A stretch of DNA of 64,000 nt, from assembly GCF_004211145.1 (NCBI RefSeq), contig NZ_SEBS01000006.1:62001-126000 (forward strand), in the 5' to 3' direction. The notes beneath the pieces were generated by a model, which saw nothing but the letters and a program-made list of their open reading frames with translations, searched no databases and had not been told where the DNA came from. Every line of letters begins with the position of its first letter. The first letter of the stretch is position 1. The position numbers were made by a program, and so were the translations under genes. Source of the DNA: Flavobacterium sp. GTDB taxonomy: Bacteria > Bacteroidota > Bacteroidia > Flavobacteriales > Flavobacteriaceae. Below are positions 56,994 through 64,000 of the stretch, piece by piece.

Positions 56994-59499
56994 CCTGTTT
57001 TTACTGTTGCTTCTATTGCCGTGTTGCGCCTTTTCGCAAACGCGTGGGAAAGTCGCGCTCAAAATCGTGCTCGACGAAATCGCGCAACAGCATCAGGTTC
57101 GGTTCAGTTATATCGATGAGGAATTGGTCGTGTACAAAATCGTTCCGCCCGACTCGAAGATTCCGTTGTCGGGCAAAATCGACTACATCCAAGCGCAGAC
57201 CAGATTGCGCATCGAAGCCGTTTCAGGCAACTACTACACGATTTTCAACGACCGCAAAATGGACAAGCCGCTTTGTGGTTACCTGATCGACGCCGACGGA
57301 AAAGGGATCGAGAATGCGAACATCGTCATCGAGGATTCGCCCTATGAAGCGACATCGAACGCCGACGGTTATTTTGAGTTGCCGGTTCTTTCGCCGAACG
57401 CGATCTCAATACGGCATCTGGGCTACAAACCGATGCGGATCGAGCCCCAGGATCTGTACGTGAACGATTGTCCGAAACTTGGAATGGAAATCGTCATCGA
57501 GAAATTGTCGGAAATTACCGCAAATCGATACATGGCGACGGGAATTTCGAAAGCGAATACGGGCGAAATCGTGATCAAACCCGGGAAGTTCGGCATACTG
57601 CCCGGATTGACCGAACCCGATGTTCTCAAAGCGATGCAACAGGCGCCCGGCATCGTGAGCATAGACGAGACGGTTTCGAACATCAGCGTCCGAGGCGGTA
57701 CGCACGACCAGAATTTGTTTTTGTGGAACGGCATCCGAATGTTCCAGACGGGACATTTCTTCGGGTTGATTTCGGCGTTCAATCCTTTATTGGCGACAAA
57801 TATTTCGATTTCGAAGAACGGGAGTTCGGCGTTTTTCGGGGAAAGCGTGTCGAGCCTCGTCGATATCTCATCGCACACGAAGGTGACCGACAGTTGCTAC
57901 AATGTGATCACGGCCGACATGATCAGTGCGAATTTCTTTTCGAAGATCCGATTGTCGAACAAGGCCACGATCCAGGCTTCGGGCCGACGCACCTTTACCG
58001 ATATCGTCACCACTCCGACGTTCAAACGCTACCAGGATCGCGTGTTTAAAAATACGACCGTGACCGATTTCGCAAACGGAAATCCCGTTCGGATCGACAG
58101 CGATGAAGACTTCCAGTTTTACGACATTTCAATTCAATATCACCGAAAAATAGGCGAAAAGCACGATTTGATAATCGACGGAATCGGCGTAGAGAACAGT
58201 GTAGATGTGCGCCAACTATCAAACGGAATCCGAACAGACCGAGATTTACGACAGCGGAATTTCGGTGGCAGTGCGACTTGGAAAACCAAATGGAATGATT
58301 TTCACGATTCGGAATTCCAAGCGTTCGGTTCCTGGTACGATTTCGATGCGCGAAACAAGATGATCGCGAGCGGATTGCGCACCGAAAATGGAAACAACGT
58401 GCTTGATCTGGGTTTCAGGTTGCGGCATTCGTACGCGATTACAGCTCAGACCTCGATTTCGGCGGGTTATCAGTTCGACCGGATTTCGATTCGCGATGAA
58501 GTTTTTTCAAGCGATCCGATTTTAAATTCGGAAATCGATAACGCTTCGACGTCGCACGCTTTGGCGGTTGAAGGCCAATTCAATTCGCCCGATAGTCGCG
58601 TCAATCTGCGCGCGGGATTGCGCACGAATTACTATTCGAAATACGATTTACTGCTTGCGGAACCTCGAATCGTTTTCGGTTTTATGTTTTCAAAGAAACT
58701 TCGCGTCGAGATTTTGGGCGAACGCAAAAGCCAAACGGTTTCCCAGCTCGTGAACGGCGAACAGGAACTGCTGGGTTTGGAAAGCCGTCGTTGGGCGTTG
58801 GCCGATGAAGCCGACATTCCGATCCAGAAAAGCGGGCAATTCTCCATCGGGTTTTTATACAACGATTCGGGCTGGCTCGTTTCGCTCGATAATTTTTACA
58901 AGAAAATTTCGGGAATCACGAGCGACAGTCAGGGTTTTCGGAACCAATTCGAATTCGTTTCGGCGAATGGCGATTACCGCGTTTTAGGTTCGGAGTTGCT
59001 CGTGCAAAAGAGTTTTGGGCGTTTCCTGAGTTGGATTTCCTATAGTTTCAACGACAATAGCTATGACTTCGGGCCGTTTTCCCCGTCGCGTTTCCCGAAC
59101 AATTATTCGATTTCCCACGCGGCTTCCTGGGCCGGAATGTACGAATGGAACAAATTGCGGTTCGCGCTCGGCATGAATTGGCATACGGGCCGACCGATCA
59201 CGACGCCCGGATCGTTTTTTATCGATGTCGCGAATCCCGGGAATTCCTCGATCGTCTTCAACGAACCGAACAACGAACGACTGGACGATTATGTGCAATG
59301 CAATTTGTCGGCTTCCAAGAGTTGGGAAATCTCGAAGGTTTGGCGCATCACGGGTAACGCGTCGATACTGAATTTCCTCGATCGCGAGAATGTGTTGAAC
59401 CGCTATTATCGATTGAACCGCGAGAATAATACGGTTGAAAGCGTGAAGGTCGACGCATTGGGACGCACGGTTAATTTTGGGATTCGATTGGATTTTTGA
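56980..59499 (+). CDS. TonB-dependent receptor with secretin/TonB N-terminal signalling domain
   Basis: An 839-residue outer-membrane receptor. The signal peptide ends near residue 19 (CCAFSQ). An STN signalling domain (about 22-90, VALKIVLDEIAQQHQVRFSY) is the part that touches FecR. A carboxypeptidase-regulatory-like beta domain (about 96-175, GYLIDADGKGIENANIVIED), a plug (about 200-320, ISVRGGTHDQNLFLWNGI) and a barrel ending GRTVNFGIRLDF follow. It both imports a ligand and reports it to the sigma factor. There is no SusD partner, so a glycan is not specially favoured; the ligand is unknown. Confidence 0.92.
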   Translation: MLVRSLFLLLLLLPCCAFSQTRGKVALKIVLDEIAQQHQVRFSYIDEELVVYKIVPPDSKIPLSGKIDYIQAQTRLRIEAVSGNYYTIFNDRKMDKPLCGYLIDADGKGIENANIVIEDSPYEATSNADGYFELPVLSPNAISIRHLGYKPMRIEPQDLYVNDCPKLGMEIVIEKLSEITANRYMATGISKANTGEIVIKPGKFGILPGLTEPDVLKAMQQAPGIVSIDETVSNISVRGGTHDQNLFLWNGIRMFQTGHFFGLISAFNPLLATNISISKNGSSAFFGESVSSLVDISSHTKVTDSCYNVITADMISANFFSKIRLSNKATIQASGRRTFTDIVTTPTFKRYQDRVFKNTTVTDFANGNPVRIDSDEDFQFYDISIQYHRKIGEKHDLIIDGIGVENSVDVRQLSNGIRTDRDLRQRNFGGSATWKTKWNDFHDSEFQAFGSWYDFDARNKMIASGLRTENGNNVLDLGFRLRHSYAITAQTSISAGYQFDRISIRDEVFSSDPILNSEIDNASTSHALAVEGQFNSPDSRVNLRAGLRTNYYSKYDLLLAEPRIVFGFMFSKKLRVEILGERKSQTVSQLVNGEQELLGLESRRWALADEADIPIQKSGQFSIGFLYNDSGWLVSLDNFYKKISGITSDSQGFRNQFEFVSANGDYRVLGSELLVQKSFGRFLSWISYSFNDNSYDFGPFSPSRFPNNYSISHAASWAGMYEWNKLRFALGMNWHTGRPITTPGSFFIDVANPGNSSIVFNEPNNERLDDYVQCNLSASKSWEISKVWRITGNASILNFLDRENVLNRYYRLNRENNTVESVKVDALGRTVNFGIRLDF

Positions 59500-59513
59500 C
59501 GCGTCGTAAACGT

Positions 59514-61439
59514 TCAGTCGGTCATGATCAATTCGATCGTGGTGCCGCCCGATTCTTGCGTCAGAACATTTATTTTAAGGTTCACGGCTTTCGCAAAATC
59601 ACGAATCAAGTGCAAGCCCAGCCCGTTTTTGATTCCCGTGACTTCGGTTTCGTCGTAAAGCGCTTTGAAGACTTCGGTTTTGCTACCGAGGCCATTGTCG
59701 GTGATTGATATTATTTTCTTGCCGTTCTCGCTTCGGGCTTTCCACATGATTTCTCCGTCAGATTTCCCGGATATCGCTTGAATGGCGTTCGATGTGAGGT
59801 TGCGCATGATCGTCTTGAGATAATGTTCGTCGGTGAAGACGCTTAGTGATTCAGGATTCTCGAAATGAAAGCGTATGTTTTTGTCCGAATCGTAATTGGA
59901 TGCGAGATAATCGAAAAGCGTGCTTACTTGAATTTGCTTCGGATGTGGCGAAAACTGCCGCATTTGCCCTTTGCTCCACAATAAAAGATCTTCCATCGAT
60001 ACGAGAAGGCTTTCGGCGGCCGTCAACGTTTGTTCGCTCAGGCGTTTCGTCGTGGCCGAGTCGAGCGCTTGGATATTGTCGTCGCGCAGGCGGATGAATT
60101 TTATGATGTTCGAAACGGGACTTCGCAAGTCGTGATTGATGATTCCGAAAAACAAATTCTTGACGCGATTCGCCTCATTGAGTTCGTTGTTCACGACGGT
60201 CAATTTTTGGTTGCGTCGTTTTCGCATTCGGTTCTGGTAAATAAGAAATCCCACGATCATAATCGAAAATGCAATTCCTGAAACGGCCAAAATGCTGAGG
60301 TTCTTCTGACGTTCGAGCCTGAGAGATGCGCGATAATCCTTCTTCTGTTGCTGGATTTTTAGCGAATCCTGTTCACGCGAATACGCAAACGCCATTTCCT
60401 TACGCGTGAATTCCTTGATTTTTTCCTCGTTTGAAAGGCTGTCTTTGAGCGTCGCAAATTGCCGATGGAACTGCAATGCTTTTTTGTCGTCTCCATATTC
60501 GGCATAAGCGTCCGACAAATCTTCAGAAAGGCTCATGCAGTCCTGCAAACTTCCCACTTCCTGACTGAGTTTGAGCGCGGTTTCGAATTGATCGATGGCG
60601 AGTCGTATCAAAGCGGTTTTATTTTTGGGTAAATCTCCTTTGGGTGTTTCGCCGCTTTTCGCAATGTCGATATAACACGTGGACAAACTTTGGTACGTCG
60701 ACGACTCCATGCGTATGTCGCCGATTTCCTTGCTGACGGCTAATGCCAATTGCAGATAGTTGATCGCCTCGTAATACTTTTTGTCGAAGTAATACAGTGT
60801 TGCGATGTTGTGGGCGGTGATCGAGGTTGCCCTGCGGCTCTTGATTTCGGTCTGCAATTTCAACGCTTTTTGGTAGTAGGCCATTGCGTTGGTCTTGTCA
60901 TTTCTACTGAAGCAGACGTTTCCAAGATTCATCATTCCCCAGGCGATCCCGACTTTGCCGCCATACTTTTTATGGAAAGCGATCGATTTTTCGTAGTAAT
61001 CATTCGCTTTTTCGAAATCGCCTTGCATCATGTAGATGTGGCCGGTGTGTTCGGCGTTGAATCCCAGCGCTTCGTAATCGTTTATTTTCTCTGAAATTTT
61101 GAGCGCATTGCCGAAATACTCAAGCGCTTTGGGAAACTCTCCGTTCTCGCGATAGTTGACGCCGATGCTGTTGTACGCGCGCCCAAGACCTTTTTGCCAA
61201 CCGATTTTTTTGGAGATCTCAACGGCATCCAGCCCGTATTTTATTCCTTTGTTCGTGTCGAGATTGTAATAACTGAATGAAAGGTCGGCGAGCAATTTGA
61301 CTTTACTACTGTCGTTCGCCATTTTGGGCAATCGCGTCAACAGCGAATCGATCCTTGGTTTTCCCTCTTTCTGCGCATGGAGATTTTGCGCGATGAGAAG
61401 CACAATTGCGAAAAATACAAAGATTACTGGCTTTCTCAT
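59514..61439 (-). CDS. TPR-containing sensor histidine kinase
   Basis: A 641-residue kinase with a signal peptide (MRKPVIFVFFAIVLLIAQN), periplasmic TPR repeats (about 30-370), a membrane helix near 385-405 (ILAVSGIAFSIMIVGFLIY) and a short coiled coil. The phospho-accepting His lies in FFGIINHDLRSPVSN. The ATPase domain has an N box (LTSNAIQAISG) and G boxes (ITDNGLGS, GLGLHLI). Unlike the kinase at 15177-17108 it is of the HisKA/BaeS-like kind (HDLRSP), not LytS type. It follows the LytTR regulator at 61483-62193 by 43 bases, so they are almost surely partners. A start at 61463 is possible; 61439 begins the signal peptide. Confidence 0.9.
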   Translation of the reverse strand: MRKPVIFVFFAIVLLIAQNLHAQKEGKPRIDSLLTRLPKMANDSSKVKLLADLSFSYYNLDTNKGIKYGLDAVEISKKIGWQKGLGRAYNSIGVNYRENGEFPKALEYFGNALKISEKINDYEALGFNAEHTGHIYMMQGDFEKANDYYEKSIAFHKKYGGKVGIAWGMMNLGNVCFSRNDKTNAMAYYQKALKLQTEIKSRRATSITAHNIATLYYFDKKYYEAINYLQLALAVSKEIGDIRMESSTYQSLSTCYIDIAKSGETPKGDLPKNKTALIRLAIDQFETALKLSQEVGSLQDCMSLSEDLSDAYAEYGDDKKALQFHRQFATLKDSLSNEEKIKEFTRKEMAFAYSREQDSLKIQQQKKDYRASLRLERQKNLSILAVSGIAFSIMIVGFLIYQNRMRKRRNQKLTVVNNELNEANRVKNLFFGIINHDLRSPVSNIIKFIRLRDDNIQALDSATTKRLSEQTLTAAESLLVSMEDLLLWSKGQMRQFSPHPKQIQVSTLFDYLASNYDSDKNIRFHFENPESLSVFTDEHYLKTIMRNLTSNAIQAISGKSDGEIMWKARSENGKKIISITDNGLGSKTEVFKALYDETEVTGIKNGLGLHLIRDFAKAVNLKINVLTQESGGTTIELIMTD

Positions 61440-61482
61440 ATACGATTTTAATAAAAAATTCAAGCACGATTACCGACGCGAG

Positions 61483-62193
61483 TTAGAACGACAATAACTT
61501 AAGATTATCCTGATAGCTGCGTCCGACCGGAACCAACGTCCCGTTTTCAAGCACGATTTCCCTGAGCCCGACCGCGCGAATATGCTTGCGTTGCACCGCA
61601 TAACTCTTATGGATTCTCACAAACGGATCAAAAATGATATCCTTTAAAATGGTTCCCAATGTTGAGAGCACATAATATTTGCCCGAATCGGTAACCACGG
61701 CCGTATAGTTTTGGAGCGCGTTCAAATACAGTATTTCATCGATTGGCACGCGGGTTTTTCTAGCGCCTTTCTTTATGTAAACCGCGTTTCCTTGCTTCGT
61801 TAGGTTTTCAAACAACGCCGATTGCCGCCTCAATCCGGCATATTCTTCAATTCGCGCCATCGTCATCGCGAATCGCTCCATCGTGAACGGCTTGATCAGG
61901 TAATCGAGCGTATCGATCGAGAAACTCTCAACCGCATACTCGGGATAATCGGTCACAAAAATGCAGATGGGAACGGCTGTCGCGTTTCTCCTGAGTTCCA
62001 AACCATTCATTCCGGGCATGTCGACGTCGAGGAACAGCAAATCCACCGCACTTGTTTCGAGAAATTCGAGCGCCGCAGCCGCATTGTCGAACACGCCGCA
62101 AATCTTGACGTCGGGAAAATGCGCGAGAAACTTCACGAGCGTGAGCCGGTCAAGTTCATTATCGTCGACGATTATGCAGCGCAATGCTTCCAT
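61483..62193 (-). CDS. LytTR-family response regulator
   Basis: A 236-residue regulator. The receiver (1-118) has the acidic pair in CIIVDDNELDR, phosphoacceptor D56 in LLFLDVDMPGMNG, and the Lys in LIKPFTMERF. The LytTR DNA-binding domain covers about 135-236 (VYIKKGARKTRVPIDEILYL; FVRIHKSYAVQRKHIRAV). It precedes its likely kinase (59514-61439) in the same transcript. Targets are not evident; the secreted beta-propeller gene at 62493 is divergent from it. Confidence 0.93.
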   Translation of the reverse strand: MEALRCIIVDDNELDRLTLVKFLAHFPDVKICGVFDNAAAALEFLETSAVDLLFLDVDMPGMNGLELRRNATAVPICIFVTDYPEYAVESFSIDTLDYLIKPFTMERFAMTMARIEEYAGLRRQSALFENLTKQGNAVYIKKGARKTRVPIDEILYLNALQNYTAVVTDSGKYYVLSTLGTILKDIIFDPFVRIHKSYAVQRKHIRAVGLREIVLENGTLVPVGRSYQDNLKLLSF

Positions 62194-62492
62194 GAAAAAT
62201 TCTTAATCGCTTAAAAGTAAGCATATTCGGTCTGCGGCCGATGATTATCACATAGAAATTATGGCTGGCGGCGGTCTTTTATTTTTAAGCGCCTTCATCG
62301 ATTCAAATCGAAAAAAATAGCATCGCGGAAATTCGATCGGAACGTTCGTCAATTCTGGAGCGTCGTTCATCAACAAAAGTTTTCCAATCCGAATTTCCGA
62401 GCAAACTTTACGCTATCAGTGAGTTGAGCCACCACGATCTCACGCAAAATCAAGTTGAATTTCAAACAGTTCTAATTTTAAAATCGAAGACA

Positions 62493-64000
62493 TGAAAAAA
62501 ATTTTACTTCTTCTGCTGATGGCGCAAAGCGTATTTTCACAGGCTCCGGCTCTTGAATGGGCGAAATCGTTCGGTGGCACGGATGTCGACCGGCTCAATG
62601 AAACCATAACGACGGCCGATGCGGGATTTCTGTGCGTCGGATTCACATTGTCGACCGATGGCGATGTCACTCAAAATTTCTCAGGCGCCGATGTCTGGGT
62701 CTTAAAACTCAATGCGTCGGGCGATTTGGCCTGGCAAAAAAGTTTTGGCGGTTCTGGAACGGATTCGGCGACGTCGGTCGTGCAGACTCCCGATGGTGGA
62801 TTCGTGCTCGCGGGGAATTCGGATTCGACCGACGGCGACGTGAGCCAAAACCTCGGCGCAATGGACTATTGGGTGATTAAGCTCGATGCCGATGGCGAAC
62901 TGGTTTGGGAAAAGTCGTTCGGCGGTTCGGGTTACGATCGCGCCACATCGATTGTTGCGACTGCTGATGGCGGTTTCGCGGTTTTGGGTTATTCCGATTC
63001 CATTGACGGAGATATTTCGGGCAATAAAGGAATGACCGATTATTGGGTGATAAAACTCAATGCTTCGGGTGAACTCGTGTGGCAAAAAAGCCTCGGAGGA
63101 ACGGCAAACGATTACGGATTTTCGATCATTGAAGCCTCGACGGGCGGTTATGTTGTCGCGGGAAGTGTGTATTCGACCGACGGCGATGTGACCGGCCATC
63201 ACGGTGCAACCGACTATTGGGTCGTGAAACTCGATGTTGATGGCGATATCGAATGGCAAAAGGCGCTCGGCGGAACGAGTATCGAAGGTCTCGGCGCCAA
63301 TTATCCGATAAAACTCATCGAAGCGAATGACGGCGGTTATGCATTCGTCGGATTTGCAAATTCAACCGACGGCGATTTGACGCAAAACCAGGGAATTTCT
63401 GATTTTTGGCTCGTGAAATTATCTGCCGACGGTTCGTTGGCGTGGCAAAAAACATACGGCGGTCCCGGTGACGACGTCGGATATTCGATCTTGCAGCAAG
63501 CTGACGGATCGTACGGAATCACCGGATATACGGGATCGTCAACCGGAGATGTAAGTGGTTTTCACGGGTATTACGATTTCTGGATCGTAAAAACTGACAG
63601 CGACGGCGAATTGCTTTGGCAGAAAGCGCTCGGAGGAACGGGCGAGGAAAGCCCGGCGTCCGTCGTTTTGGCTTCAGACGATACGTATGTCGCGGCCGGA
63701 ATCGCCTACGTAAACAATGGCGATGTCGTCGACAGCAAAGGAAGCGGCGATTTTTGGCTCACGAAACTCGCGGCTCCGCAACCTTTCGATGGAAGCGTCG
63801 CGATCGATCTTGGCGCGGTAGGCTGCCAGAGCGCGTTCGTTCCACAATTGATTTTGACCAATACGGGTACCGATGTCACACTTTCGTCGGCGACGATCGA
63901 ATACCATTTGAACAGCGACGCGCCGCAAATCTATTCGTGGACGGGTTCGTTGGCTCCCGGCGCATCACAAAACATCGCGTTACCTGAAGCGACGGCCGTT
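62493..64000 (+). CDS. Secreted beta-propeller repeat protein (cut by window edge)
   Basis: An open frame of at least 502 codons that runs off the right end. It starts with a signal peptide (MKKILLLLLMAQSVFSQ). About seven repeats of 50-55 residues follow, each with the pattern DGG-x-x-x-x-G-x-x-x-S-x-DGDV ... D-x-W-(V/L)-x-KL-x-x-x-G-x-x-x-WQK-x-x-GG. This is a delta-60-type/KELCH-like propeller common in Bacteroidetes extracellular proteins. From about residue 430 a CARDB/adhesion-type beta domain begins (SVAIDLGAVGCQSAFVPQL). I expect more such domains and a T9SS signal beyond the window (inference). The 299-base gap upstream shows no other gene. Confidence 0.88.

Overview
The window looks like chromosomal DNA of a Flavobacteriaceae bacterium, Flavobacterium-like (inference). 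The evidence is: five proteins with type IX secretion (T9SS) C-terminal sorting domains; FecI/FecR/TonB-receptor and LytTR/TPR-kinase signalling; Bacteroidetes-type promoters (TTG, about 20 bases, TAnnTTTG) before many genes; A-rich leaders in place of Shine-Dalgarno sites; and a 53-residue L34 of the usual form. I see no tRNA, rRNA, CRISPR array, insertion sequence or prophage.

Layout. 1-7.3 kb is housekeeping: a cut-off secreted protein, a membrane TPR protein, an MFS transporter, 3-methyladenine glycosylase, L34 (rpmH), carB without its allosteric domain, and a small secreted protein. 7.4-17.1 kb holds two large secreted leucine-rich-repeat proteins directly behind a LytTR response regulator, with its TPR/LytS-type kinase upstream. 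17.3-21.5 kb is a run of small enzymes and stress-type proteins (two AHSA1/START proteins, a serine hydrolase, a SnoaL-like protein, a WYL regulator), mostly with their own promoters. 21.6-29.6 kb has a secreted CotH-like protein coupled to an inward-rectifier K+ channel, two secreted FG-GAP/UnbV proteins and a di-haem lipoprotein. 29.7-37.9 kb is mixed (thioesterase, rmuC, MATE pump, YceI, pseudouridine synthase, small unknowns) and contains a long repeat region.

37.9-44.1 kb is a complete vitamin B12 acquisition locus. btuD, btuC and btuF run leftward. A cobalamin riboswitch, a BtuB-type receptor and a BtuG-like beta-propeller surface lipoprotein run rightward. At 49.3-50.2 kb a MerR-type regulator keeps the cobalamin-binding residues of the CarH/LitR photoreceptor family. 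44.2-47.1 kb holds two tandem amidases (one lacking the catalytic Glu) and an S41 peptidase. 47.2-49.3 kb is an ECF sigma operon with two DUF4252 proteins. 50.5-64 kb has a hybrid kinase with two nearly identical receiver domains, a DUF72 protein, a sigma/FecR/TonB-receptor triad, a second TPR-kinase/LytTR pair and the start of a secreted beta-propeller protein.

The least explained material is non-coding. Three dispersed elements of about 142 bp share end and loop sequences but have different self-complementary stems. Many gene ends carry tandem arrays in 7- or 8-bp register with unrelated sequences. A 66-bp minisatellite at 32.4-32.9 kb abuts one of the dispersed elements.
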